Part shown: piece after piece, positions 34,326 to 43,760 of the stretch
Numbering within the stretch: position 1 is the stretch's first letter
How the letters are laid out: each line of letters begins with the position of its first letter
Origin: AP-15 sp035538335
Lineage (GTDB): Bacteria > Pseudomonadota > Alphaproteobacteria > ATCC43930 > CGMCC-115725
Direction: 5' to 3'
Assembly (NCBI GenBank): GCA_035538335.1
Contig: DATLKN010000038.1
Location: 12,566 to 76,565, forward strand
Length of the DNA: 64,000 nucleotides
Translations under genes and position numbers: made by a program
The notes under the pieces: model-generated
Database searches by the model: none
What the model saw: the letters and a program-made list of their open reading frames with translations, nothing else
Told to the model about the DNA's origin: nothing

Positions 34326-34399
34326 CGAATGGTTCGGCAGCGCATTAAACAGACTATGGACCGCGCCCCTTTCCGGCGCAACGCGAGAGGCGGCGCGGG

Positions 34400-35011
34400 C
34401 TAATGGGCAAAGATGTCGGGTTCCACCCAACCGCCGAGATCGAGCAGCACCCGCTGCGGCAGGAAATCGAAGCAGGCTTGCGCCAGCGCCGTCCGCCCTT
34501 CGCGTGCCAGCATCGTGTCGAGCCGCGCGCGCAGCGCGTGCAGATGCAGCACGTCGGCGGCGGCGTAGCGCAGCTGTTCCTCGGTCAACTCGGGCGCGCC
34601 CCAATCGGAACTCTGCTGCTGCTTCGACAGATCGACGTTGAGCAACTCCTTGCAGAGCTCGCGCAACCCGTGCTTGTCGGTGAAGGTGCGCACCAGGCGC
34701 GAAGCGATCTTCGTGCAGTAGGCCGGCCCCGCCATCACCCCGAGATAACGGTACAGCGCCGCCAGGTCGAAGCGCGCGAAATGATAGAGCTTGACGATTG
34801 CCGGGTCGGCGAGCAACCGCTTCAGCCGCGGCGCCGCATAGGCGCCGGGCGCAAACTGCACGAGATGCGCATTGCCGTCGCCCGAGGACAGCTGCACGAG
34901 GCACAGCCGGTCGCGCCCGGGATTCAGCCCCATCGTCTCGGTGTCGATCGCGACGCAGGCGCCGAAATCGAGTCCCTCGGGCAAATCGCCGCGGTGGAGC
35001 GTGTGGCTCAT
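34400..35011 (-). CDS. Ribonuclease D-like 3'-5' exonuclease
   Basis: 203 residues containing only the DEDD exonuclease domain: CVAIDTETMGLNPGRDRLCLVQL (ExoI), YHFARFDLAALYRYLG (ExoII) and LRYAAADVLHLHALRARL (ExoIII, tyrosine-type). The HRDC domains of full-length RNase D are missing, as in the short alphaproteobacterial form. It probably trims tRNA or other structured RNA 3' ends. It lies just downstream of the tRNA-Leu gene and upstream of kdsD, a conserved neighbourhood. Confidence 0.9.
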   Translation of the reverse strand: MSHTLHRGDLPEGLDFGACVAIDTETMGLNPGRDRLCLVQLSSGDGNAHLVQFAPGAYAAPRLKRLLADPAIVKLYHFARFDLAALYRYLGVMAGPAYCTKIASRLVRTFTDKHGLRELCKELLNVDLSKQQQSSDWGAPELTEEQLRYAAADVLHLHALRARLDTMLAREGRTALAQACFDFLPQRVLLDLGGWVEPDIFAH

Positions 35012-35031
35012 GCGACGATCGCGCTGTGCGG

Positions 35032-35118
35032 TGGTGCCCAGGAGAAGACTCGAACTTCCACGAGCTTTCGCCCACTAGAACCTGAATCTAGCGCGTCTAC
35101 CAATTCCGCCACCTGGGC
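35032..35118 (-). tRNA. tRNA-Leu (anticodon CAG)
   Basis: 87 nt including encoded CCA. On the minus strand the acceptor GCCCAGG pairs with CCTGGGC, followed by ACCA. The D region has GGCGGAATTGGTAGACGC, the anticodon stem is CTAGA/TCTAG with loop TTCAGGT (anticodon CAG), a long variable arm (GGGCGAAAGCTCGT) follows, and the T loop is TTCGAGT. All features agree with a class II leucine tRNA reading CUG codons, the main leucine codon in this GC-rich genome. Confidence 0.97.
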
Positions 35119-35175
35119 CAGCGAAGAAGGCGGAGATAGATCCGCCCCCCGGCGATGTCAACCAATTCGCCGGAA

Positions 35176-35242
35176 ATCTGTCGGTAACGCGTCATCTGTC
35201 CGGTCTTTGTAGCAGTTGATCTGTCCGGCTTGAAAATCTGCC
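35176..35242. repeat. Cluster of ATCTGTCCGG-like direct repeats
   Basis: Downstream of the tRNA gene the spacer holds ATCTGTCGG (about 35,176), ATCTGTCCGG (35,194-35,203), ATCTGTCCGG (35,219-35,228) and ATCTGCCGGG (about 35,236). The two perfect copies are 25 bases apart. It could be an operator array or a scar of a mobile element next to the tRNA; nothing in the sequence decides this. Confidence 0.4.
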
Positions 35243-35339
35243 GGGCAGCGGAGGCCGCCGAATCGGGCTCTTTCGCCCACCCGCCGCGGCGTTATAAAAA
35301 TTCGGCGGCAAACGGACCGCGAGACGCAGGAAGGAACTC

Positions 35340-36284
35340 ATGCCCACTCACCGGACCTGCGTGCTCGGCGGATCGGGGTTCATCGGCCGCTATGTCGTCA
35401 AGCGGCTGGCGGCCCAGGGCAGTGTCGTGGCGGTCGGCTGCCGGCACGCCGAGGAAGCCAAGTTCCTGCGGCCGATGGGCAATGTCGGGCAGATCGCGAC
35501 GCTCAACGTCGGGATCGGCGACGAGGAGCTGCTGCGCGCCTTCCTCGCCGGCAACGATTGGCTCGTCAATTGCGTCGGCATCCTTGCCGAGCGCGGCGCG
35601 CAGCGTTTCGAGCGGATCCACCACGAAGGGCCGGCGCGGCTCGCGCGGCTCGCCCGCGAAGCCGGCATCGAGCGTTTCGTGCATCTGTCGGCGATCGGCG
35701 CCGATCCGCGCGCGTCCTCCCGTTACGCGAAGAGTAAAGGGGAAGGCGAGCAGGCGGTGCGCGACGCCTTTCCGACCGCGACGATCCTGCGCCCGTCGGT
35801 CGTGTTCGGGCCGGAGGACCAGTTCTTCAACCGCCTCGCGCAGATGGCGATGCTGTCGCCGGTGGTGCCGCTGATCGGCGGCGGCGAGACGCGCTTTCAG
35901 CCGGTCTATGTCGGCGACGTCGCCGAGGCGGTGGTGCGGGCATTGGCCGATCCCGCGACCGCCGGGCGCACCTACGAGCTCGGCGGGCCGAAGGTCTACA
36001 GCCTGCGCGAACTGACCGAGCTGGTACTCCAGGAGACTCGCCGGAAGCGGCTGCTCATCGACCTCCCGTTTGGCCTCGCCGCCTTGCAGGCGCGGCTGAT
36101 GTCGCTGCTGCCGAGCCCACCGCTGACGCCCGACCAGGTCGAGATGTTGAAAGAGGACAATGTCGTCGCGCCGGGCGCGCTCGGCCTCTCGGCCCTCGGC
36201 ATCGCGCCGACCGCGGTCGAGGCGATCCTGCCGACCTATCTCGACCGCTTCCGCCGCGGCGGCTGGTACGAGCGGCGCCCCTGA
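35340..36284 (+). CDS. Complex I NDUFA9-subunit-family (atypical SDR) protein
   Basis: 314 residues. A Rossmann nucleotide-binding start, VLGGSGFIGRYVVKRLAAQG, then LVNCVGILAERG, FVHLSAIGADPRASSRYAKSKGEGEQAV (the YxxxK of SDR enzymes) and ILRPSVVFGPEDQFFNRLAQMA, typical of NDUFA9-type proteins. The mitochondrial homologue is an accessory complex I subunit that stabilises the quinone-site region; the bacterial members probably bind NAD(P)H or support quinone or complex I function. AGGAAGGA precedes the ATG. A MidA-like complex I assembly factor is also in this window. Confidence 0.88.
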   Translation: MPTHRTCVLGGSGFIGRYVVKRLAAQGSVVAVGCRHAEEAKFLRPMGNVGQIATLNVGIGDEELLRAFLAGNDWLVNCVGILAERGAQRFERIHHEGPARLARLAREAGIERFVHLSAIGADPRASSRYAKSKGEGEQAVRDAFPTATILRPSVVFGPEDQFFNRLAQMAMLSPVVPLIGGGETRFQPVYVGDVAEAVVRALADPATAGRTYELGGPKVYSLRELTELVLQETRRKRLLIDLPFGLAALQARLMSLLPSPPLTPDQVEMLKEDNVVAPGALGLSALGIAPTAVEAILPTYLDRFRRGGWYERRP

Positions 36285-36348
36285 CCCGCTTTCGCCGCCC
36301 CCGACGATCGGCTAGGGTCCGGCGATCACCGACATGCGGGAGCATAAA

Positions 36349-36842
36349 ATGGCGGCCGAGCTCGAAAACACGATCTATCTCGATTTGGCCCAAGGCCGCG
36401 TCGTCGTCGCGCTGCGCCCCGACCTGGCGCCGGCGCACTGCGCCCAGATCAAAGCGCTGGTGCGCCGCGGCTTTTACGACGGCCTCGCCTTCCATCGGGT
36501 GATCCCGGGGTTCATGGCGCAGACGGGCGACCCGCTCGGCAACGGCACCGGCGGCTCGGGCAATCGGCTGCAGGCCGAATTTTCCGCAGCGAAGCATGTG
36601 CGCGGCACCCTGTCGATGGCGCGCGCCGCCGATCCGCACAGCGCAGACAGCCAGTTTTTCATCATGTTCGCGCCGGCACCGCACCTCGATGGCCAATACA
36701 CCGTGTGGGGCGAGGTCGTCTCCGGCATGGAATTCGTCGATGCGATCAAGCAAGGCGACCCGGCGCGCAACGGCAGCGTCGCCCAGCCGGACCGCATCGT
36801 CACGATGCGTGTCGCCGCCGATATCGGGACCGCCGCCGCTCC

Positions 36843-36846
<4 letters not shown>
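36349..36846 (+). CDS. Peptidyl-prolyl cis-trans isomerase, cyclophilin type
   Basis: 165 residues, single cyclophilin domain without signal peptide, so cytoplasmic. Family blocks: GFYDGLAFHRVIPGFMAQTGDP, GTGGSGNRLQAEF, RGTLSMARAADPHSADSQFFIMFAPAPHLDGQYTVWGEVVSGMEFVD. The catalytic Arg of FHRVI and the Gln-Phe-Phe of SQFFI are present. The ATG at 36,349 follows GGGAG; the ORF start five codons earlier overlaps that site. The stop overlaps the AmpG-like gene. Confidence 0.94.
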
Positions 36847-38178
<1,332 letters not shown>

Positions 38179-38201
<23 letters not shown>

Positions 38202-38514
38202 TGAAATCGTAGGGCCCGACGCCCTGCACCAGGAGAAATCTGGTATCGCCAGCGGAGCGGTTCGAGATCAGATGCGCCGTCTTCGCCGGAATGCGGTAGG
38301 TCGCTCCGGCCGAGAGTGCCTGCCGGTCGGCCGGCGCGCGCGTCTCGATCGACAGCGTGCCCTCGGTCACGAGATACCAGTCGGCGACGTTGCTGTGGAA
38401 ATGCCAGGGAATTTCCTCGCCCGGCGCGAGCGTGAAGATGCGCGCCTGCACGTCGCTGCCGACCGCGATCGACTCGACCGATTTGACCGTGTATCCCGGG
38501 TTCTCCGCCATCAT
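38179..38514 (-). CDS. Small cupin-domain protein
   Basis: 111 residues, one cupin fold: LAPGEEIPWHFHSNVADWYLVTEGTLSIET (HxH plus downstream Glu) and YRIPAKTAHLISNRSAGDTRFLLVQG with the second-motif His. GGAGGAGGG precedes two adjacent ATG codons at 38,514 and 38,511. Stand-alone cupins of this size often bind a metal and act on small ligands or sugars; no function is assigned. It overlaps the AmpG-like gene tail-to-tail. Confidence 0.8.
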
Positions 38515-38530
38515 GCCCTCCTCCGCCGGA

Positions 38531-39244
38531 TCAGCCGTAGCATAACAGAGTGCTGCGGTTGCGCCTGAGCCATGCGCGCGCCTGCGCGCTGTTCGGCGAC
38601 AGCCGCTCGACGATCTGCCAGAAACGCTTTCCGTGGTTCATCTCGGCGAGGTGCGCCACCTCGTGCGCGACGACATAGGCAAGCACGCTTTCAGGCGCCA
38701 GGATCAGCCGCCAGCTGAATGAAAGATTGCCCTTCGAGGAGCAGCTGCCCCAGCGGCTCTTGCCGTCGCGCACGCCGATGCGCGCCGCCTTGCGGTCGAT
38801 CGCCGCGGCGAGCGGGCGCACCCGCCGCGCCAATTCCACCCGTGCCGCCTGCCCGAGGTGATCGCGCACCCGCCGCGCCAGATGCGCGCGGTCGCCGCGC
38901 ACGCGGATCTCGCCCGCGACAATCGCGACCGGCGGCGCCGCCGGATCGGTTTCGACGACGATGCGGTGCGGCAGCCCGAGGATCGGCACGACCGCGCCCT
39001 CGGCGAAGGGCACGCGCTCGGGCAATGCCCGCAGTCGGGCGAGCACCCAGCCGCGCCGTTCGGCGAGAAAGGCGAGGCCGCGCGCCCGGCTGACGCCCTT
39101 CGGCAGCACCAGCTCGACCTGCCGCGCCGCCGCATCGACGCGCAGCACGAGGCGCCGCGCCCGCGCGCTGACGCGCAGCCGGACGGCGGCCTCGATCTCC
39201 TGCGCCCCGCTGTCGAGCCGCAACAGCTCGCGCGCGTTTCCCAT
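38531..39244 (-). CDS. YgjP/WrbA-neighbour-type M48 metallopeptidase (DUF45)
   Basis: 237 residues. The zinc motif is VVAHEVAHLAEMNHGKRFW (HExxH plus distal His), and SRWGSCSSKGNLSFSWRLILAP is the DUF45/YgjP signature. The N-terminal half is arginine-rich and all-beta. Cytoplasmic; members are predicted metallopeptidases with poorly known substrates. The frame starts at 39,244 with MGNARELLRLDSG. It is the last gene before the cobalamin cluster on this strand. Confidence 0.88.
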   Translation of the reverse strand: MGNARELLRLDSGAQEIEAAVRLRVSARARRLVLRVDAAARQVELVLPKGVSRARGLAFLAERRGWVLARLRALPERVPFAEGAVVPILGLPHRIVVETDPAAPPVAIVAGEIRVRGDRAHLARRVRDHLGQAARVELARRVRPLAAAIDRKAARIGVRDGKSRWGSCSSKGNLSFSWRLILAPESVLAYVVAHEVAHLAEMNHGKRFWQIVERLSPNSAQARAWLRRNRSTLLCYG

Positions 39245-39281
39245 GCCGCATTCTAACGCGGCGGCAGGGCGCCGCGCAGCA

Positions 39282-40604
39282 TCAGCGGCGGTCGATCAGA
39301 TGAACGAAGGAACCGGCGACGTTGCCGCGCCGCAGCCCGGCCGGCCCGAGACCGCGCCCCGCCGCATCGCTGGCGCGAAACAGCGAATCGGCGCCCTTCT
39401 CCCGCACGACGGCCGCGTAGTGGAATTCGTGGCCGCGATAGACCGCGCCCCTGGGGCCGAGCGGGCCCGCCTGCGTCAATCCCACCTCGCGATAGCCGAG
39501 AAGCCGCTTCTTCTCGGCAAAGCTCGTCGCGAGCGGCAGCAGCCCCGCCATCGGGTGGGCGCGCCCGTCGGCGTCGATCAGGCTCTCGCCGAGCACCATG
39601 TAGCCGCCGCACTCGCCGTAGACGGGCTTGCCCTCGCCCGCCGCCCGGCGCAACCCGGCGAGAAAGGCGTGCGCCGCGGCGAGCCAGCCCGCATGCAGCT
39701 CGGGGTAGCCGCCCGGCAGGAAGACCGCATCGGCCGACGGATCGGGCGGTTCGCCGGCGAGCGGCGAGAAAAAGGCGAGCGCGGCGCCCTGCCTTCGCCA
39801 GCCTTCAAGGATGGCCGGATAGAGAAAGGCGAAGGCCGCGTCCCGCGCCACCGCGATGCGCCCGCCCAATGCCGGCACCGGCGGCGACGCCGCAGCCGCG
39901 GGCGGCAGCGCCGCCGGCCGCGCCAGGCCGATCAGCCGGTCGATGTCGAGAAAGCGGCCGACCTGCGCGGCCGCCCGTTCGCATAAGGCCTCGGCATCGG
40001 CGATCTCGCCGGCCGCGACGAGCCCCAGATGCCGCGACGGCATGGCGAGCGCCGGATCGGCCGGCAGCGCGCCGAGACAGGCCAGAAGCGGCAGATGGCG
40101 GGCGACGGCGCTCGCGAGCAGCGCCGCGTGCCGCTCCCCCGCCACCCGGTTGAAGACGACGCCGGCGAGCGGCACGCCCTCGCCGTGCAGCGCGAAGCCG
40201 CGCAACAAGGCGGCGATGGAGGCGCCCTGCCCGCGCGCATCGACGACGAGGATCACGGGCCAGCCGAGTGCGCGGGCGAGGGAAGCGGTCGAGCCCGCCT
40301 CGCCGTCGGCGCCGGCGCCGTCGAAGAGCCCCATCGCGCCTTCGCACAACACGATGTCCGCTCCTTCCTCGAGCCCGCCGACGAGCGAGGCCAGCGTCGC
40401 TTCGCGCATCGCCCAGAGGTCGAGATTGAGGCAAGCGCGGCCACTCGCCGCGGCGTGAAAGGTCGGATCGAGATAATCGGGGCCCGCCTTCGCGGCGGCG
40501 ACGGAGAGGCCGCGGCGCACGAGATGGCGGACGAGGCCGAGCGTCAGCAGCGTCTTGCCGCTGCCGGAAGCGGGCGCCGCGACGATGAGGCCGCCCGGCC
40601 TCAT
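39282..40604 (-). CDS. cobB: Cobyrinate a,c-diamide synthase
   Basis: 440 residues. The ATP-binding part starts MRPGGLIVAAPASGSGKTLLTLGLVRHL, with KAGPDYLDPTFHAAASGR and CEGAMGLFDG. The C-terminal class I glutamine amidotransferase domain has FLPGGYPELHAGWLA, the catalytic cysteine in VYGECGGYMVLGESL and a His in GHEFHYAAVV. It amidates the a and c side chains of (hydrogeno)cobyrinate. The ATG at 40,604 overlaps the cobA stop (ATGA), and the frame upstream of it belongs to the cobA shadow. Confidence 0.95.
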   Translation of the reverse strand: MRPGGLIVAAPASGSGKTLLTLGLVRHLVRRGLSVAAAKAGPDYLDPTFHAAASGRACLNLDLWAMREATLASLVGGLEEGADIVLCEGAMGLFDGAGADGEAGSTASLARALGWPVILVVDARGQGASIAALLRGFALHGEGVPLAGVVFNRVAGERHAALLASAVARHLPLLACLGALPADPALAMPSRHLGLVAAGEIADAEALCERAAAQVGRFLDIDRLIGLARPAALPPAAAASPPVPALGGRIAVARDAAFAFLYPAILEGWRRQGAALAFFSPLAGEPPDPSADAVFLPGGYPELHAGWLAAAHAFLAGLRRAAGEGKPVYGECGGYMVLGESLIDADGRAHPMAGLLPLATSFAEKKRLLGYREVGLTQAGPLGPRGAVYRGHEFHYAAVVREKGADSLFRASDAAGRGLGPAGLRRGNVAGSFVHLIDRR

Positions 40605-41398
40605 GGCGGCTCGCGCGGCGCCTCGGGCGGCAGCCAGGCGAGCGCGGCGTGCAGGCGCACGACGTTGCCGACCGCGATGATCGCCGGCGTCTCCATTCCG
40701 GCCGCCCGGTCGGCGGCTTCGGCGAGGGTCGTCACCAGGACGCGCTGCGCCGGCGTCGTGGCGCGGCTGACCACAGCCACCGGCTCGTCCGGCGGCCGCC
40801 CCGCCTCGATCAGCCGCCGCGCGATGTTCCGCAGATGCTTCAGGCCCATGTAGAAGACGAGCACCGGCGCGCCGCGGGCGATCGCCTGCCAATCGAGCGC
40901 GTCGGGCAGGCCGCCGTCGCTGTTGTGCCCGGTCAGGAGCGTCACGGCCGAGTTGGTGTCGCGGTGCGTCAGCGGGATGCCGGCATAAGCGAGCCCGCCG
41001 ATGCCGGCGGTGATCCCCGGCACGATGCGGAACGGCACTTGCGCCTCGGCGAGCGCCAGCGCCTCTTCGCCGCCGCGCCCGAAGACGCAGGGGTCGCCGC
41101 CCTTCAGGCGCAGCACCCGGCGCCCGGCGCGGGCGAGGCCAACCAGACGCGCCGAGATGTCCGGCTGGCGGGGCCCCGGCCGGCCGCCGCGCTTGCCGGC
41201 AAACTCAAGCGCCGCCTCCGGCCGGGCGAGAGCGAGGATGCGCTCGTCGACGAGCGCGTCGTAGACGACGCTGTCCGCTTGCCCGAGGGCATAGAGCGCC
41301 AACACCGACAGCAGACCCGGGTCGCCCGGCCCGGCGCCGACCAGCCAGACGCTGCCCGCGGCGAATTCCGGCAATGCCAAGCGCGCGCTGTCGATCAC
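40601..41398 (-). CDS. cobA: Uroporphyrinogen-III C-methyltransferase
   Basis: 265 residues, SAM-dependent methyltransferase making precorrin-2. Motifs: VWLVGAGPGDPGLLSVLALYALGQADSVVYDALV, RLKGGDPCVFGRGGEEALAL, IVPGITAGIGGLAYAGIPLTHRD and TLLTGHN, all specific for the CobA/SUMT group. The start is GTG at 41,398 with AAGGATG upstream. There is no fused siroheme domain. A degenerate copy of its first 28 or so codons lies at 43,580-43,663, on the far side of a toxin-antitoxin insertion. Confidence 0.96.
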   Translation of the reverse strand: MIDSARLALPEFAAGSVWLVGAGPGDPGLLSVLALYALGQADSVVYDALVDERILALARPEAALEFAGKRGGRPGPRQPDISARLVGLARAGRRVLRLKGGDPCVFGRGGEEALALAEAQVPFRIVPGITAGIGGLAYAGIPLTHRDTNSAVTLLTGHNSDGGLPDALDWQAIARGAPVLVFYMGLKHLRNIARRLIEAGRPPDEPVAVVSRATTPAQRVLVTTLAEAADRAAGMETPAIIAVGNVVRLHAALAWLPPEAPREPP

Positions 41399-41924
41399 GA
41401 AAACATCCTTTAGCCTGCCACAGGACCGGGAGAAATCTCGACCCAGGTCAGGCGCCCTCCCCTCTTCGCCGCGTCCGCGCTCGCCCCCGTCTTCCTATGC
41501 GCAGGCGCGAGGCAAAAAGGATCGGGAGCAAGGCATTTATATCGCGCAACCCCCTTATCGCAGGTCCGCGACCGGGACAAGACCCCCGCCGCCTGGCTGT
41601 TCTCGCTGTTTTTTGCAGGCAGAAGATCAGCTAGCCGGCGCACGCTCCACCCGCCTCCGGCGCCCGGCGCCGGGAACCGCGACCCGTTCGCTGCTTCTGC
41701 TGGAAAATTGCAGCCAGCCCCTTTCCGCCCGGAAGCCATAAGACATATCGTTGCCGATACCATACGATGTGAATATGGCAAAATTAGCGTCTGCGTGGAC
41801 CAGCCTAAATTATCGACCTGTTGAAAGCTCGCGCCCGGTGAGATGCCCGGTTATGGCCCCGAAGCTGGCTCTCCTAAGGTCCGCTGTCTAGCAACGAGGT
41901 TGACCACGCTGGCGTGTAATTGAG
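41399..41924. other. Gene-free spacer upstream of cobA
   Basis: About 525 bases between cobA and the RES toxin gene. I looked for a cobalamin riboswitch on the minus strand (a B12 box and a GCCACTG core) and did not find one. A longer open frame (41,410-41,781, minus) has no recognisable protein character. The right half (about 41,740-41,900) is richer in A+T than surrounding genes and probably belongs to the inserted segment. Confidence 0.5.
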
Positions 41925-42485
41925 TCAGCCCTTTTGCCGCAACATTTCGGCCTCCTTGCGCCAAGCCGACCAGTCGACCATTGCCGATTCTTCAACCGCC
42001 ATGTCCTCCGGCGCGAGCTGGTCCGTGAATACTACTAGGTTGTGACAGTGCCATCGGGTGCTGGGGACCAGCAGGCCATCGAACCCGAGGAAATAGGCGG
42101 CGTCGCCAATCGCTTGGGTGCGCTCATAGTCGGGTCCGCCATAGCGATCCCCGCGCACGCCGAGCGCCTCGACCGCCGACAGGTCCAAGAGCTGCAGGGC
42201 ACGCCGGGTGCGGAGCGTGATACGGTGCAGCACCGAGACCAACTTGGATGGGAACACCGGTTGGCGGCTCAGGTGAAAGTGAATCTCCGCAAGCGATCCC
42301 TCGCGCGCGAGCGAGGTGTAGATCACGTCGAACGTGCCTGGATCCCACCGTGCGGAAGCGGGATAGCCCTGCAGCGGGTCGCGACCCTCACGCGCGATCC
42401 GCCACACGGTCCCTTCATAGGGCGTCCGGGGCAGCGCATCGACTTTATCCAGCAGCTCGAGGTCGCGGGGGCGTCGGCCTGCCAT
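41925..42485 (-). CDS. RES-domain toxin (NAD+ phosphorylase family)
   Basis: 186 residues. RES-domain features: VWRIARE near residue 28, ASARWDPGTFDVIYTSLAREGSLAEIHFHLS with the Arg, Tyr, Ser and Glu positions that give the family its name and active site, and YFLGFDGLLVPSTRWHCHNLVVF. Characterised relatives (MbcT, Res) degrade NAD+ to stop growth. It starts nine bases after its Xre-type antitoxin, the standard type II order. It is inserted in the cobalamin cluster and has lower GC than its neighbours. Confidence 0.88.
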   Translation of the reverse strand: MAGRRPRDLELLDKVDALPRTPYEGTVWRIAREGRDPLQGYPASARWDPGTFDVIYTSLAREGSLAEIHFHLSRQPVFPSKLVSVLHRITLRTRRALQLLDLSAVEALGVRGDRYGGPDYERTQAIGDAAYFLGFDGLLVPSTRWHCHNLVVFTDQLAPEDMAVEESAMVDWSAWRKEAEMLRQKG

Positions 42486-42494
42486 GGACCCCGC

Positions 42495-42833
42495 TCAGAT
42501 GTAGGCGCCCGAGTCGAGGCGCTCGATCACCGCCAGCACCTCCTCGGTGCGGCCCTCGTTGATCAGGTCGATTGCGCGTTCGCCGTTCAGCAGTGGATGG
42601 CGCGCGTGCAGCCACAGCCGCGTCTCGTCCGGGGTGTAGAAGTCGGAGAGGCGATCCACGACATAGCGCAGCTCGGCGATCACCGTCTGTGTGCGCAGCG
42701 AAGGGACCCCGTTGCCGCGCGACCAGCGCGACACGGTGGGCGGCGAGGCCCCCACGATGTTGGCGATGTCCTTGCCCTGCAGGCCCCCGCGCTCGCGCAG
42801 GTCGTCCAGGATGCGGGCGATGGCGGTCGCCAT
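42495..42833 (-). CDS. Xre/MbcA/ParS-type antitoxin
   Basis: 112 residues. An N-terminal helix-turn-helix (GKDIANIVGASPPTVSRWSRGNGVPS) is followed by the toxin-binding C-terminal domain (YTPDETRLWLHARHPLLNGERAIDLINEGRTEEVLAVIERLDSGAYI), the DUF2384-type pattern whose last residues insert in the RES active site in related systems. The ATG at 42,833 overlaps the preceding small gene's stop (TGATG). It should both neutralise the toxin and repress the promoter upstream of the three-gene unit. Confidence 0.88.
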   Translation of the reverse strand: MATAIARILDDLRERGGLQGKDIANIVGASPPTVSRWSRGNGVPSLRTQTVIAELRYVVDRLSDFYTPDETRLWLHARHPLLNGERAIDLINEGRTEEVLAVIERLDSGAYI

Positions 42834-43045
42834 CACCGCCTCGCGGCGCGAGCGCCGGCCGCCCCGCTGCCGCGGCGCGCCGGAGCCTTCTGATGTGTGA
42901 ACGTCGAGGCCTCGACCACCACACGCTCCACCGGGAGGCGGCCGGCCGCGAGAAGCTTCTCGACCTGACGATGGAAGGCACCCAGCCGCAAGTAATGCGC
43001 AACCGGCTCCGGCTGGGGGTGCAGATAGACGACGTTCTTGGACAT
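42833..43045 (-). CDS. Small first gene of the toxin-antitoxin unit (70 aa), unknown
   Basis: 70 residues: MSKNVVYLHPQPEPVAHYLR, then LGAFHRQVEKLLAAGRLPVERVVVEAS and a basic, low-complexity tail rich in Ala, Arg and Gly. The ATG at 43,045 has GGAGC eight bases upstream. It overlaps the antitoxin gene and is the promoter-proximal gene, so it is expected to be made together with the pair. I do not recognise the family. A role as a DNA-binding or regulatory accessory subunit is possible, given the basic tail. Confidence 0.65.
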   Translation of the reverse strand: MSKNVVYLHPQPEPVAHYLRLGAFHRQVEKLLAAGRLPVERVVVEASTFTHQKAPARRGSGAAGARAARR

Positions 43046-43071
43046 GCGGTGCTCCACAGTACGTAGGGAGT

Positions 43072-43110
43072 CATATACAATTTTATTTCACAAATTTCAA
43101 CTCCTGAAAT
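43072..43110 (-). promoter_or_regulatory. Sigma-70 promoter with palindromic operator for the toxin-antitoxin unit
   Basis: On the minus strand TTGAAA (43,095-43,100) and TATATG (43,072-43,077) are separated by exactly 17 bases. The -35 box overlaps a 17-base palindrome ATTTCA-N5-TGAAAT (43,094-43,110), a good operator for autorepression by the Xre-type antitoxin. It is the most AT-rich stretch of the region. Start of transcription would fall close to the small gene's leader. Confidence 0.65.
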
Positions 43111-43299
43111 CGTAATGGAACCAGCCTCCTGCTCTTGGAGCGGTTCGCCCGCGGGACTGAAGGGTCCGGAAGTTGGCGCGGCTCCAAGGCCCGCTGTCGG
43201 CGCAGGGGTGTTATCCGATGCGGCAGACGACAGTTGGCCGTCCACAAACAGCGGAAATTCAAACCGCGGCGCTACCCCACCCTATTTGATCGTCATGGC

Positions 43300-43760
43300 A
43301 AGGCTTTCCATTCGTCATCCCGGCCCACGGGTCAGCGCCGCGCACGGCCCGGGGATAGTCTCCGGCCCGAACCGAGCCTTCCGCAGGCCCGGATTCGAAA
43401 GCATTTTGCAAGGTCCTAGAACGACCTGCTCCGATCGTGCGGCGGATAGGTGGACCCCGGCCTGCGCCGGGGTGACGACACGTTCGGCACCGATGGTGGC
43501 CCGCGGGTCGCCTCCGGAACGGCCCGCAAGGGCCCGTCGGCCTGCGCCGGGGCGACGACACGTTCGGCACCGACGTCGGCCCGGGTCGCCCGGCCCGGCG
43601 CCGACCAGCAGACGCTGCCCGCGGCGAGTTCCGGCAATGCCGATCGCGCGCTGTCGATCGCGAACTCGCCCCGGCCCTTTCCCGCCTTCGCCGCACCGGC
43701 GAAGGCCGGTATCCATCGGCGGTCGTGGCTCCCGGCGTTCGCCGGGACGACAATGCAGGA
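43300..43760. repeat. REP-rich intergenic block with an 80-bp tandem-like repeat
   Basis: Several GTCATCCCGGC/GCCTGCGCCGGGG-type palindromic repeats crowd this non-coding block. A unit CGGCCTGCGCCGGGGTGACG ACACGTTCGGCACCGAYG occurs twice with an 80-base offset (about 43,459-43,512 and 43,538-43,590), the second copy running into the cobA-like fragment. The right end has a further pair of palindromes up to 43,760. Such blocks are recombination-prone, which fits the rearrangement seen here. Confidence 0.65.
43580..43663 (-). pseudogene. Degenerate copy of the 5' end of cobA
   Basis: The 84-base stretch aligns with cobA positions 41,316-41,400 with one single-base deletion and about five substitutions; shared runs include GACGCTGCCCGCGGCGA and TTCCGGCAATGCC. 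Read on the minus strand it gives IDSARSALPELAAGSV, close to cobA IDSARLALPEFAAGSV, before the frameshift. The GTG start has become GCG, so it is not translatable. It lies next to cbiD, across the toxin-antitoxin insertion from intact cobA. Confidence 0.85.

Noticed and set aside
35230..35874. 214-codon plus-strand frame overlapping the NDUFA9-like gene
   Set aside because: Serine/arginine-rich shifted reading of a clear SDR gene.
41410..41781. 123-codon minus-strand open frame upstream of cobA
   Set aside because: The translation is low-complexity with no domain, no ribosome site and no codon signal; it is treated as non-coding.
41399..41924. Cobalamin riboswitch expected upstream of cobA
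   Set aside because: No B12 box or GCCACTG core could be found on the minus strand; the leader of cbiD (43,664-43,803) was checked as well without a match.
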